Positions 44,875 to 53,866 of a stretch of DNA of 64,000 bases are shown piece by piece. The DNA is from Knoellia flava TL1. Its GTDB lineage: Bacteria; Actinomycetota; Actinomycetes; Actinomycetales; Dermatophilaceae. The first letter of the stretch is position 1. Every line of letters starts with the position of its first letter. The notes under the pieces are model-generated. The model was given only the letters and a program-made list of their open reading frames with translations. It ran no database searches and had not been told where the DNA came from. The stretch is from contig NZ_AVPI01000067.1 in assembly GCF_000768675.1 (NCBI RefSeq), forward strand, positions 62,001 to 126,000, written 5' to 3'. The translations under genes and the position numbers were made by a program.

Positions 44875-47154
44875 GTGCCGACCCTCGACGACCTCCTCGC
44901 CGCAGCGGTCAGCACGGTCGGGGGAAGCGAGCGGCCCGGTCAGGTGACGATGGCCAAGGCGGTCGCGGACGCGATCGACACCGGCGAGCACCTGCTCGTC
45001 CAGGCGGGCACCGGCACGGGCAAGTCCCTCGCCTACCTCGTCCCCGCCGTCCAGCACGCGATCGACGCGGGCAAGCCCGCCGTCGTCGCCACCGCGACGC
45101 TCGCGCTGCAGGCCCAGATCGTCGACCGCGACATGCCGCGGGTCGCCGACGCCCTCGCCCCGCTGCTCGGGCGGCGCCCCACCTACGCGATCGTCAAGGG
45201 TCGCCGCAACTACCTCTGCGCCCACAAGCTCGAGGGCGGCTTCCCCGACGACGACGCCGATACCCTGCTCGGCGTCGGCGCGGTCGACCAGCAGGCGGGC
45301 CGCCTCGGCCAGGAGGTCGTCCGGCTGCGCGAGTGGGCCGGCGAGACCGAGTCCGGCGACCGCGACGAGCTCGTCCCGGGTGTCTCCGAGCGGGCGTGGC
45401 GCCAGGTCTCGGTGAGCGCGCACGAGTGCATGGGCAGCAAGTGCCCGATGGTCGCCGACTGCTTCGTCGAGCGTTCGCGCGACGCTGCCAAGGACGTCGA
45501 CGTCATCGTCACCAACCACTCGTTCATGGCGATCGACGCGTTCGAGGGCCGGCAGATGCTGCCCGAGCACGACGTCCTCGTCGTCGACGAGGCGCACGAG
45601 CTCGTCGACCGCGTCACGGCGACGATCACCGACGAGGTGACGCCGGCGATGGCGCGCACCGCCGCCAAGCGTGCCGGCCGGCAGGCCGACTCCAGCGAGA
45701 CCATCGACGACGCGGGGACCTTCCTCGAGTCCGTCCTCGACGAGATCCCCGAGGGCCGGCTGACCGGCGTCCCCGACAACCTCGCGCTCGCCCTCGCCCG
45801 GCTGCGCGACACGACCCGTCAGGTCCAGACCGAGCTCAAGCCGGCGCAGGGCCAGGAGGTCGACGGCGCGCGTCAGGTCGCCCGGGCCGCCGTCGACGAG
45901 CTCAACGAGAACGCCTCGCGCATCCTCGAGCAGCGCGACCTCGACGTCGTGTGGGTGAGCAAGGACCCGCGGCGGGGGAGCGTGCTGCGAGTCGCTCCGA
46001 TGAGCGTGGCGATGCTCGTGCGCGACAAGATCTTCGAGGACCGCACCGTCGTCCTCACCTCCGCGACCCTCGAGCTCGGTGGCACGTTCGACGCCGTCGC
46101 CGGCACGATCGGGCTGCGCGGCGAGGGCTCGCCGTCGTGGAAGGGGCTCGACGTCGGCAGCCCCTTCGACTACCCCCAGCAGGGCATCGCCTACGTCGCC
46201 AAACACCTGCCGCCACCGGGTCGCGACGGCGCCTCGCCCGAGACGATGGACGAGATCGAGACGCTCGTCCGGGCCGCCGGCGGCCGCACCCTCGGCCTCT
46301 TCTCGTCGATGCGCGCCGCCCGCGCCGCGACCGACGAGATGCGCGAACGCCTCCAGGACCTCGAGGGCGAGGTCTCCGTCCTCTGCCAGGGCGAGGACCA
46401 GATCTCCACGCTCGTGCGGCAGTTCGCCCGCGACCCGCGCACCTGCCTCTTCGGCACCCTCAGCCTCTGGCAGGGCGTCGACGTCCCCGGGTCGAGCTGC
46501 CAGCTCGTCATCATCGACCGCATCCCGTTCCCGCGACCCGACGACCCGCTCGCGTCGGCGCGCTCGCAGGCGATCGCCCGGATGGGCGGCAACGGGTTCA
46601 TGGCCGTGTCGGCCACCCACGCCGCCCTCCGCCTGGCGCAGGGTGCCGGCCGTCTCATCCGTCGCGGCGACGACCGTGGCGTCGTGGCCTTCCTCGACTC
46701 CCGGATGATGAGTGCCCGGTATGCCGGCTTCCTCCAGCGCTCGCTGCCTCCCTTCTGGCCGACCTCGGACCGCGACCTCGTCCTCAACGCGCTCAAGCGG
46801 CTCGACGCCACGGCTCCGCCGCCGCTCGCGGTGGCCGACCCGGCGCTGCGCGGGCTCACCGGCGCCCTCAAGGGCACGACGATGGGCGACGTCGAGGTCA
46901 AGGGTGAGGTAGACGCCACCGACACCCGGCCCGTGGCGACCGCCCCGCCGCCGGCGCCATCAGCGCGCACCGCCGTGACGCAGGGCCACGCGTGGACCGA
47001 CGAGGAGGACGAGGAGCTGCGCGACGGCGTCGAGCTGGGCCTCAGCGTCGACGAGCTGAGCGAGTCGCTCGAGATGCCCGCCGACGTCATCTCCGCGAGG
47101 CTCACAGGGCTCGGTCTCGAGGCCGGTGCGGGCTCCACCCTGAGCCTGGACTGA
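44875..47154 (+). CDS. DinG/XPD-type ATP-dependent helicase
   Basis: The protein has 759 residues. Walker A is GTGTGKS (45-51) and the DEAH box lies in VVDEAHEL. Cysteines in RRNYLCAHK and HECMGSKCPMVADCF match the iron-sulfur cluster domain of XPD/DinG helicases, which unwind 5'-3' and resolve R-loops or repair intermediates. Domain 2 carries FGTLSLWQGVDVPG and GAGRLIRRGDD. A C-terminal tail of about 60 residues (DEEDEELRDGVELGLSVDEL) is extra. A TACCCT -10 box (44863-44868) lies 6 bases before the GTG and overlaps an octamer copy. Confidence 0.92.
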   Translation: MPTLDDLLAAAVSTVGGSERPGQVTMAKAVADAIDTGEHLLVQAGTGTGKSLAYLVPAVQHAIDAGKPAVVATATLALQAQIVDRDMPRVADALAPLLGRRPTYAIVKGRRNYLCAHKLEGGFPDDDADTLLGVGAVDQQAGRLGQEVVRLREWAGETESGDRDELVPGVSERAWRQVSVSAHECMGSKCPMVADCFVERSRDAAKDVDVIVTNHSFMAIDAFEGRQMLPEHDVLVVDEAHELVDRVTATITDEVTPAMARTAAKRAGRQADSSETIDDAGTFLESVLDEIPEGRLTGVPDNLALALARLRDTTRQVQTELKPAQGQEVDGARQVARAAVDELNENASRILEQRDLDVVWVSKDPRRGSVLRVAPMSVAMLVRDKIFEDRTVVLTSATLELGGTFDAVAGTIGLRGEGSPSWKGLDVGSPFDYPQQGIAYVAKHLPPPGRDGASPETMDEIETLVRAAGGRTLGLFSSMRAARAATDEMRERLQDLEGEVSVLCQGEDQISTLVRQFARDPRTCLFGTLSLWQGVDVPGSSCQLVIIDRIPFPRPDDPLASARSQAIARMGGNGFMAVSATHAALRLAQGAGRLIRRGDDRGVVAFLDSRMMSARYAGFLQRSLPPFWPTSDRDLVLNALKRLDATAPPPLAVADPALRGLTGALKGTTMGDVEVKGEVDATDTRPVATAPPPAPSARTAVTQGHAWTDEEDEELRDGVELGLSVDELSESLEMPADVISARLTGLGLEAGAGSTLSLD

Positions 47155-47517
47155 GCCGTGACGCCGATCCTGACAGGGCTAACCGTTGGGCGGTTTGGTA
47201 GGGGTTTCTGGAGGCCATGGGCGCGGGCGGGAGGGGCCCCTACGGGTGCGGTGCGCAGTTTGCTGAACAGATCCGGGACTTCGAGGCGGCGAGACCCGAG
47301 GAGGCAGGTTCACAAACTCTCGCATGCCCCCCGGGTTCGCATTGGCTGCAATAGAAGTAGTGAAACTTCTACCTACCTCGCGCTCCGGGTGCCGCTGCGG
47401 CTCGGTCCAGTGCCCATTGTGCAGAAACCACGGAGCGCAGATTTCGATGCCACAGCAAATGCGAGCGGCCGCGATTAACCTGTAGCGGATCAGTGACGGC
47501 AGTCAGGGGAGGACGCG
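47155..47517. other. Intergenic region with no gene
   Basis: These 363 bases lack a convincing reading frame. They contain the A+T-rich inverted repeat TAGAAGT-N6-ACTTCTA (47352-47371) and a lower G+C content towards the right. The last part probably holds the promoter of the DUF2510-HIRAN gene; GGGGAGGACG just before 47518 is its ribosome-binding site. Confidence 0.6.
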
Positions 47518-48564
47518 GTGGGTTTCTTCAGTAGGTCGAGGCAGACTGGGTCTCAGGTTCCGGCTGCCTGGCATCCAGCAACTGACCGTCCAGGGTTCCT
47601 TCGCTGGTGGGACGGAAGTCGATGGACCGACCACTACCACCCGGTTGGCCATGATGCGGAGCAGGCGGCTGGAGCGGTTGAAAAGGTCCGCCAGCCGGCC
47701 GCCTTGTCGGTGGGCCTGTCTGGCGCGAAGTCCGCATCCCGTCCGCGCAAGGCTCGCTATCAGACGGCAGCGCCAAGCGGACTCCCGGTCGAACCGTGGG
47801 CTAGGGCCACCACATGGCAAAACGTGGTCGGCGAGTCGCACTACGAGAATGCGTTTCGTGCCCTCCTAGACAAGAACAAGCCGCCCTGGGGCGACTACTG
47901 GGCCGAGATGGACGACCTTCCGGCCGCGATCGTGGCCGACCCGGATAATCCCCACGACAGCAGCGCCGTGGCGGTTTGGGTGCAAGAGGAGCTCGTAGGC
48001 TTCCTGCCACGCGAGGCTGCCGCGCTCTATCACCCGGCACTGGCTGACTTGGCCGAGAGGGGTGAGCACCTGAGAGTCGGTGCGCGAGTTTTAGTTCACC
48101 TCGATGATGGGGCGGTGAGTGGCAGTGCGACGGTGACTTTGCCGCCCCCCGAAGGCGTCCAGTCGTATAACGAGCCGCCGGATGAGCCCCACCAAGTGAT
48201 GCCGCACGGCAGCGCCATGCAGGTGACGTGCGAAGAGCAGCACATGGACGTGCTTGGGGCCTATGTGTCTGACCGGGAGCGTCACGTCGCCGTGACGCTT
48301 CACGCCATTGACGTCCAAAAGACTCCCCGCTCGTCCCCCTACCGAGCGGTGGAGGTTCGTCTTGATGGCCAACGTGTAGGAGAGCTCACCAAAGGGATGT
48401 CAGAGAAAATGCTCGACGTCGTCGACTTCATCTCGGGCAAAGGCCGTCTTCCCTTGTGCCGGGCGGTTCTGAAGGGCTCCCCACTACGCGCTGAGCTAAC
48501 GCTGCAAGTCGCCAAGGCTCATGAGGTCAAGAGTCGTTGGCTTGATGGCATCGAGTCGGCGTAA
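47518..48564 (+). CDS. DUF2510-HIRAN domain protein
   Basis: The protein has 348 residues. Residues about 15-42 (AAWHPATDRPGFLRWWDGS) are a DUF2510 motif, usually fused to membrane or envelope proteins in Actinobacteria. Residues about 98-190 form a HIRAN domain (VVGESHYENAFRALL, DNPHDSSAVAVWV, VGFLPREAAALY), which in eukaryotes binds 3' DNA ends at stalled forks. The C-terminal part has no recognised family. Codon use is clearly less G+C-biased than in flanking genes, suggesting acquisition. It stands directly upstream of holA. Confidence 0.8.
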   Translation: MGFFSRSRQTGSQVPAAWHPATDRPGFLRWWDGSRWTDHYHPVGHDAEQAAGAVEKVRQPAALSVGLSGAKSASRPRKARYQTAAPSGLPVEPWARATTWQNVVGESHYENAFRALLDKNKPPWGDYWAEMDDLPAAIVADPDNPHDSSAVAVWVQEELVGFLPREAAALYHPALADLAERGEHLRVGARVLVHLDDGAVSGSATVTLPPPEGVQSYNEPPDEPHQVMPHGSAMQVTCEEQHMDVLGAYVSDRERHVAVTLHAIDVQKTPRSSPYRAVEVRLDGQRVGELTKGMSEKMLDVVDFISGKGRLPLCRAVLKGSPLRAELTLQVAKAHEVKSRWLDGIESA

Positions 48565-48743
48565 CCAAGCGGGCTGACCGTAGGTAGCGTCGATACAGCC
48601 ACGCCGTTACGCCGCGACGATGGGCCGCAGTCTGCCCTCCGGAAGGCCCGGGACCTTTCGGACGGCGACGGCCGCATGCTGGTCGGTGTCGGGCGGCCCG
48701 GCGGCGCGGGTCGCCGTCGCACCCACGTGGCAGAGTGACCGCC

Positions 48744-49730
48744 GTGAGTGATCTCGTCGACGTGCAGCGCCGCGTCCCGCCGCTCGTCCTCATCGCGGGC
48801 CCCGAGCAGGTGCTCGCCGAGCGTGGCCTCGCCGAGGTGCTCCAGTCCGTGCGCGAGCGGACCCCTGACGTCGAGGTCATCCGGCTCCATGCCGCGACCT
48901 ACGAGCCCGGCGAGCTCATCGTGCACGCCAGCCCGTCACTCTTCGGCGGCGACAAGGCCGTCGTCGTCCACGACCTCGACGAGGCGCCGGACGAGCTGCA
49001 GCAGGACCTCCTCGCCTACCTCGCCGCCCCGCCGGAGGAGGTCACGCTCGTCGTCACCCACAAGGGCGGCAACCGCGGCAAGAAGGTCCTCGACACCCTC
49101 AAGAAGTCGCGTGCCCGGGTCATCGACGCCCCGGCGATCAAGACCGACCGCGACAAGGCCGACTTCGCGATGAACGAGTTCCGCCGGGCCAAGCGGCGTG
49201 CGACCGGCGAGGCCGTGCAGGCGCTCGTCGACGCCGTCGGCAAGGACCTGCGCGAGCTCGCGGCCGCGTGCCAGCAGCTCATCGCCGACACGACCGGAGT
49301 CATCGATGAGCCGGTCGTGCTGACCTACCACGGCGGCAAGGTCGAGGCCACGGGCTTCAAGGTCGCCGACGCCGCCGTGGCCGGTGACGCGGGGGAGGCG
49401 CTGCGCCTGCTGCGCCACGCGATCGCCGTCGGCGTCGACCCCGTGCCGATCGTCGCCGTCCTCGCCCAGCAGCTGCGCCAGCTCATCAAGGTCGGCTCCG
49501 CCGGGCGCGGCCGGTCGACCGACCTCGCCCGCGACCTCGGCATGGCGCCATGGCAGGTCGACAAGGCCCGCCGCTCGCTCCAGGGGTGGACCGCAGAGTC
49601 GCTCGCCCGGTCTTTGCGGGCCGTCGCCGCCGCCGACTTCGAGGTCAAGGGCGGCGGCCGAGACCCGGTCTACGCCGTCGAGCGCGCCGTGCTCACGATC
49701 ACCCGAGAGAAGGCGGAGGGCGACCGCTGA
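48744..49730 (+). CDS. holA: DNA polymerase III subunit delta
   Basis: This clamp-loader subunit of 328 residues opens the sliding clamp. The HolA fold is recognised from PPLVLIAGPEQVLAERGLAEVLQ, the FGGDKAVVVHDLDE region and the C-terminal helical domain (AIAVGVDPVPIVAVLAQQLRQLIKVG). The GTG at 48744 is preferred over one at 48735 because a CAGAGT hexamer (48731-48736) lies 7 bases before it and overlaps the earlier GTG. holA-rpsT-lepA is a standard actinobacterial order; comEC, usually just upstream of holA, is missing. Confidence 0.92.
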   Translation: MSDLVDVQRRVPPLVLIAGPEQVLAERGLAEVLQSVRERTPDVEVIRLHAATYEPGELIVHASPSLFGGDKAVVVHDLDEAPDELQQDLLAYLAAPPEEVTLVVTHKGGNRGKKVLDTLKKSRARVIDAPAIKTDRDKADFAMNEFRRAKRRATGEAVQALVDAVGKDLRELAAACQQLIADTTGVIDEPVVLTYHGGKVEATGFKVADAAVAGDAGEALRLLRHAIAVGVDPVPIVAVLAQQLRQLIKVGSAGRGRSTDLARDLGMAPWQVDKARRSLQGWTAESLARSLRAVAAADFEVKGGGRDPVYAVERAVLTITREKAEGDR

Positions 49731-49761
49731 GGGTGGGTGAGTGCACGGCATACCGGCTGGT

Positions 49762-49801
49762 CCGAGGCGTTTTGCCTCGGTGCGCCGCCCGCTGGTAGAT
49801 T
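49762..49801 (+). promoter_or_regulatory. Hairpin after holA and rpsT promoter
   Basis: CCGAGGC-N5-GCCTCGG (49762-49780) may end the holA transcript. TTGCCT (49772-49777) and TAGATT (49796-49801), 18 bases apart, form a plausible promoter giving an rpsT leader of about 135 bases. Confidence 0.55.
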
Positions 49802-49942
49802 TGTCCCTTGCGTGCGCGCTCAGGTCGTGCGCGTACGTAGATCCATCCAGAGCGGTTCAGCAAGGGTGTCCCCACTCCCGGTCCCGAGCCGCATCTGCCG
49901 CCCTCTCACGGCAACCACCGACCTCTCAGAAAGAATCTCTTC

Positions 49943-50203
49943 GTGGCAAACATCAAGTCCCAGCTCAAGCGCATCAAGACCAACAAGGTCGCGACCGAGC
50001 GCAACAAGGCCGTCAAGTCGGACGTCCGCACCGCGGTCCGCAAGTTCCGCGAGGCTGCCGACGCCGGCAAGGTCGACGAGGCGAAGGACGCGCTCAAGGC
50101 TGCGTCCAAGAAGCTCGACAAGGCCGTCAGCAAGGGCGTTCTGCACAAGAACAACGCGGCCAACAAGAAGTCGGCCATGGCCAAGAAGGCCGCCGGCCTC
50201 TGA
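49943..50203 (+). CDS. rpsT: 30S ribosomal protein S20
   Basis: This small, lysine-rich 16S rRNA-binding protein of 86 residues is a primary assembly protein of the 30S subunit. The sequence ([37 protein letters not shown]) is typical. It starts at a GTG preceded by AGAAAG. It has its own promoter and a strong terminator, so it is probably monocistronic with a long leader that could carry autoregulation. Confidence 0.97.
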   Translation: MANIKSQLKRIKTNKVATERNKAVKSDVRTAVRKFREAADAGKVDEAKDALKAASKKLDKAVSKGVLHKNNAANKKSAMAKKAAGL

Positions 50204-50230
50204 GCCAGCCGCACCGCGGTCGCTGACCGC

Positions 50231-50275
50231 ACGCACGAGGGCCCGTCACCACATCGGTGACGGGCCCTCGTGCGT
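50231..50275. terminator. Strong terminator hairpin after rpsT
   Basis: A perfect 20-bp stem (50231-50250 with 50256-50275) and a 5-base loop, with core GAGGGCCCGTCACC, follows rpsT by 27 bases. It precedes the convergent PemK-like gene, so it may act in both directions. Confidence 0.92.
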
Positions 50276-50299
50276 GGTCCGGCTGCAGTCGGCCGGAGC

Positions 50300-50794
50300 T
50301 CATCCGCGGCGGAAGAGGTCCCTGAGGCGCGTGAGGGGGGTCCGGCGGGGCCCGGTCGTCGTGCGGGGTGCGCCTGCGACTTGGGCGTGCGGGTGGGTGC
50401 GGTGCCCAGCGACGACGTCGTCCCACCGCGCCCGGTCGAGCACGGCCCCCTCGCGCCGGATCGTCTCGGGGTCGATCCGCACGACCCGGTTGACCCGGAC
50501 CTCGGAAGGGCGCCGGGCGCCGTCCCAGCCACCGACGCCGATGTCGACCCAGTAGCGGCCGGCACGCTCCTCCTGGGCCGCGTCACGGTCGTGGTCCTGG
50601 CTCGTCAGCTGCATCCCGAGCACCCAGCGACCGTCCCGGCCGACGACGAGGACGGGCCGGTCCTTGCCGCGGCTGGGGTCCTCCTCGAAAGGCACGTGCG
50701 CCCAGACGACCTCGCCCGCGTCCGGCTCGCCGTCCACCTCCGGCGCGTAGCGCAGCTCGAGGGGGCCGTCGTAGTCGCCGGGATAGCTCGCCAT
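50300..50794 (-). CDS. PemK/MazF-like toxin-fold protein
   Basis: The protein has 164 residues. The central part (DAGEVVWAHVPFEEDPSRGKDRPVLVVGR, then VLGMQLTSQDHDR) matches the PemK/MazF RNase fold. The C-terminus is long, basic and proline-rich. A TAGCGT box (50802-50807, minus strand) 7 bases before the ATG defines the start. No antitoxin gene is adjacent, so a classical toxin-antitoxin role is uncertain; many solitary actinobacterial PemK-like proteins have no shown toxicity. Confidence 0.8.
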   Translation of the reverse strand: MASYPGDYDGPLELRYAPEVDGEPDAGEVVWAHVPFEEDPSRGKDRPVLVVGRDGRWVLGMQLTSQDHDRDAAQEERAGRYWVDIGVGGWDGARRPSEVRVNRVVRIDPETIRREGAVLDRARWDDVVAGHRTHPHAQVAGAPRTTTGPRRTPLTRLRDLFRRG

Positions 50795-50824
50795 GCGCCT
50801 CACGCTAACCGAGACGGACAGGCG

Positions 50825-50856
50825 CCCGTATGCCGTGGCGCGGGACGGCATACGGG
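50825..50856. repeat. Inverted pair of the CGGCATAC octamer
   Basis: CCCGTATGCCGT (50825-50836) and ACGGCATACGGG (50845-50856) form a perfect 12-bp stem with an 8-base loop between the PemK-like gene and lepA. Two copies of the window-wide octamer are placed head to head, forming a hairpin. Confidence 0.85.
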
Positions 50857-50967
50857 TTCGGCTCGCGCGGTGGCTGGGGGAGGAGTGGCGCCGGTTCGGT
50901 GGCGTGCCGCCCTCATGGGAGACTGTCCCGACGCCCGTTTCCGCCCACCCCGAGGACTCGACCGACT

Positions 50968-52833
50968 GTGTCTCCCCGCGCCCGCACCGTGCTGCAGCCG
51001 CACGCCACGCCGCCGGAGGCGATCCGCAACTTCTGCATCATCGCCCACATCGACCACGGCAAGTCGACCCTCGCCGACCGGATGCTCCAGATCACCGGTG
51101 TCGTCGACGAGCGCGCCATGCGCGCGCAGTACCTCGACCGCATGGACATCGAGCGCGAGCGCGGCATCACGATCAAGAGCCAGGCCGTGCGCATGCCGTG
51201 GGAGGTCGCCGGCGAGACCGGTGCGCCGACCAGCCACATCCTCAACATGATCGACACCCCGGGACACGTCGACTTCACCTACGAGGTGTCGCGCTCGCTC
51301 GCTGCCTGCGAGGGTGCGGTCCTGCTCGTCGACGCCGCGCAGGGGATCGAGGCGCAGACCCTCGCCAACCTCTATCTCGCGATGGAGAACGACCTCACCA
51401 TCATCCCGGTGCTCAACAAGATCGACCTGCCGGCGGCGCAGCCCGAGAAGTACGCCGAGGAGCTCGCCGGCCTCATCGGCTGCGAGCCCGAGGACTGCTT
51501 CCGGGTCTCCGGCAAGACCGGCGTCGGCGTCGAGCCGCTCCTCGACGCCATCGTCGCGCAGGTCCCGGCGCCCGTGGGCGACCCGGACGCCCCGGCGCGC
51601 GCGATGATCTTCGACTCGGTCTACGACACCTACCGCGGCGTCGTCACCTACGTCCGCGTCGTCGACGGCAACCTCAACCCGCGCGAGAAGATCATCATGA
51701 TGTCGACGCGGGCGACGCACGAGCTGCTCGAGATCGGCGTCATCAGCCCCGAGCCCCTGCCGGGCAAGGGCCTCGGGGTGGGTGAGGTCGGCTACCTCAT
51801 CACCGGCGTCAAGGACGTCCGCCAGTCGCGCGTGGGTGACACCGTGACCAACGAGCGCAAGCCGGCGGCGACCGACCTCGGCGGCTACCGCGACCCCAAG
51901 CCCATGGTCTTCTCCGGGCTCTACCCGATCGACGGCTCCGACTACCCGGTCCTGCGCGACGCCCTCGACAAGCTCAAGCTCAACGACGCCGCGCTCGTCT
52001 ACGAGCCCGAGACGTCGGCCGCGCTCGGCTTCGGCTTCCGCTGCGGGTTCCTCGGCCTGCTCCACCTCGAGATCGTGCGCGAGCGCCTCGAGCGCGAGTT
52101 CGACCTCGACCTCATCTCGACCCAGCCCAACGTCGTCTACGACGTGACGATGGACGACGGCACGCACGTCGAGGTGACCAACCCGAGCGAGTTCCCCTAC
52201 GGCAAGGTCGCCGAGGTCCGCGAGCCCGTCGTCAAGGCCACGATCCTCGCGCCGAGTGAGTTCATCGGCGCGATCATGGAGCTCTGCCAGGGCAAGCGCG
52301 GCCAGCTCCAGGGCATGGACTACCTCTCCGAGGAGCGCGTCGAGATGCGCTACACGCTGCCGCTCGCCGAGATCGTCTTCGACTTCTTCGACCAGCTCAA
52401 GTCGCGCACCCGCGGCTACGCCTCGCTCGACTACCAGGAGTCCGGCGACCAGGCCGCTGACCTCGTCAAGGTCGACATCCTGCTCCAGGGCGAGAACGTC
52501 GACGCCTTCAGCTCGATCGTCCACAAGGACAAGGCCTACGCCTACGGCAACATGATGGCCGGCAAGCTCAAGGAGCTCATCCCGAGGCAGCAGTTCGAGG
52601 TGCCGATCCAGGCCGCCATCGGCGCCCGGGTCATCGCCCGCGAGAACATCCGCGCGATCCGCAAGGACGTCCTCGCCAAGTGCTACGGCGGTGACATCAG
52701 CCGCAAGCGCAAGCTGCTCGAGAAGCAGAAGGCCGGCAAGAAGCGGATGAAGAACATCGGCACCGTCGAGGTCCCGCCCGAGGCCTTCATCGCCGCGCTC
52801 TCCTCCGACGCCGCCGAGCCGAAGAAGAAGTAG
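50968..52833 (+). CDS. lepA: Elongation factor 4 (LepA)
   Basis: This translational GTPase of 621 residues associates with ribosomes under stress and in initiation. The P-loop is AHIDHGKST (26-34), with [19 protein letters not shown] and NKIDLP. The characteristic LepA C-terminal domain ends with [18 protein letters not shown]. The GTG at 50968 leaves a normal 20-residue N-terminus; further upstream starts read into non-conserved sequence. Confidence 0.96.
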   Translation: MSPRARTVLQPHATPPEAIRNFCIIAHIDHGKSTLADRMLQITGVVDERAMRAQYLDRMDIERERGITIKSQAVRMPWEVAGETGAPTSHILNMIDTPGHVDFTYEVSRSLAACEGAVLLVDAAQGIEAQTLANLYLAMENDLTIIPVLNKIDLPAAQPEKYAEELAGLIGCEPEDCFRVSGKTGVGVEPLLDAIVAQVPAPVGDPDAPARAMIFDSVYDTYRGVVTYVRVVDGNLNPREKIIMMSTRATHELLEIGVISPEPLPGKGLGVGEVGYLITGVKDVRQSRVGDTVTNERKPAATDLGGYRDPKPMVFSGLYPIDGSDYPVLRDALDKLKLNDAALVYEPETSAALGFGFRCGFLGLLHLEIVRERLEREFDLDLISTQPNVVYDVTMDDGTHVEVTNPSEFPYGKVAEVREPVVKATILAPSEFIGAIMELCQGKRGQLQGMDYLSEERVEMRYTLPLAEIVFDFFDQLKSRTRGYASLDYQESGDQAADLVKVDILLQGENVDAFSSIVHKDKAYAYGNMMAGKLKELIPRQQFEVPIQAAIGARVIARENIRAIRKDVLAKCYGGDISRKRKLLEKQKAGKKRMKNIGTVEVPPEAFIAALSSDAAEPKKK

Positions 52834-52903
52834 CTCGCCCACGCGGGGTGAGCGGTGCCACGGCGGGGGAGCGGCCGGCATACCGGGAAGTAACATCGTC
52901 CGT

Positions 52904-53368
52904 ATGCCGGAGACCTTCGCCCTGTACCGCCAGCTCACCTCGCTGCCCCTCGGGCGCAAGGCGTTCTCGTTCCTCTTCGCGCAGAAGGCGCCCTACTTCT
53001 GGACGGTGCGCCCGCAGGTGCGCGAGGTGCGCGAGAACCACGCCGAGCTGACGATCCGCAAGCGCCGGGCCGTGCATAACCACATCGGCACGGTCCACGC
53101 CATCGCGGTGTGCAACGGGCTGGAGGCGGCGATGGGCCTGCTCGCCGAGGCGACGACCCCGCCCGGGCGCCGGTGGATCCCCAAGGGCATGGAGGTCGCC
53201 TACACCGCGAAGTCGACGACCGACCTGCTGTGCACGGCCGACACCGACCCGGCCGACTGGGCCGAGCCGGGCGACGTGCCGGTGCGGGTCCGGGCGATCC
53301 GCGAGGACGGCACCGTCGTCGTCGAGGGCGTCATCACGATCTACGTGAGCGACAAGAAGACGCCCTGA
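52904..53368 (+). CDS. Hotdog-fold DUF4442 protein
   Basis: The protein has 154 residues and resembles the thioesterase-like DUF4442 family (RENHAELTIRKRRAVHNHIGTVHAIAV, WIPKGMEVAYTAKSTTDLLC, EGVITIYVSDKK). A substrate acyl-CoA is likely but unknown. The ATG lies in an octamer copy, 7 bases after a TAACAT -10 box (52891-52896). A second octamer in opposite orientation (52876) flanks the -10 box, giving an inverted pair across the promoter. Confidence 0.82.
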   Translation: MPETFALYRQLTSLPLGRKAFSFLFAQKAPYFWTVRPQVREVRENHAELTIRKRRAVHNHIGTVHAIAVCNGLEAAMGLLAEATTPPGRRWIPKGMEVAYTAKSTTDLLCTADTDPADWAEPGDVPVRVRAIREDGTVVVEGVITIYVSDKKTP

Positions 53369-53404
53369 CGAAATGTGGCGGCCGGGCGTGATGTTGTGGG
53401 AGGC

Positions 53405-53848
53405 ATGACCACGATCACCGGAACGTACGTCCCGAGCCCGAGCGCCTGGGTCCGCAAGCAGGTCGAGACGATCGAGGAGACCGGCACCACCGCGTCCGTC
53501 GACATCCAGGGCAGGCCGGTCGTGCTGCTCACGATGAACGGCGTCACCGGGTCCGTGCGCAAGGTCCCGCTCATGCGGGTCGAGCACGACGGCGTCTATG
53601 CCGCGGTGGCGAGCAAGGGCGGGGCGCCGGACCACCCGAAGTGGTATGCCAACCTCCGCAAGAACCCGGTCCTCGAGCTCCAGGACGGGACCCGGACCTG
53701 GGTGGCGCGCGCCCGCGAGCTCGACGGCGAGGAGCGCGAGCAGTGGTGGGAGCGCTGCGTCGAGGCCTTCCCGAACTACGCGGAGTACCAGCGCAACACC
53801 GACCGGCTCATTCCCGTCTTCGCGCTCGAGCCGGTGGACGGGGCCTGA
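53405..53848 (+). CDS. Deazaflavin (F420)-dependent nitroreductase family protein
   Basis: The protein has 147 residues and is a Ddn/DUF385-type split beta-barrel using F420 or FAD (VVLLTMNGVTGSVRKVPLMRVEHDG, ASKGGAPDHPKWYANLRKNP, YAEYQRNTDRLIPVFALEPV). Members reduce nitroaromatics, quinones or coumarin derivatives; the natural substrate is unknown. A GGGAGG ribosome-binding site precedes the ATG. It lies 36 bases after the DUF4442 gene and may be co-transcribed. Confidence 0.88.
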   Translation: MTTITGTYVPSPSAWVRKQVETIEETGTTASVDIQGRPVVLLTMNGVTGSVRKVPLMRVEHDGVYAAVASKGGAPDHPKWYANLRKNPVLELQDGTRTWVARARELDGEEREQWWERCVEAFPNYAEYQRNTDRLIPVFALEPVDGA

Positions 53849-53866
53849 CCTCGACCTGGCCCGGCC

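Noticed and set aside
47158-47478. Possible 106-residue gene between the DinG-like helicase and DUF2510-HIRAN genes
   Set aside because: It has no ribosome-binding site, irregular codon use and no recognisable motif, and it overlaps A+T-rich hairpin DNA.
50800-52959. 719-codon minus-strand frame opposite lepA
   Set aside because: It is antisense to a highly conserved translation factor, with aspartate/valine/leucine bias typical of shadow frames.
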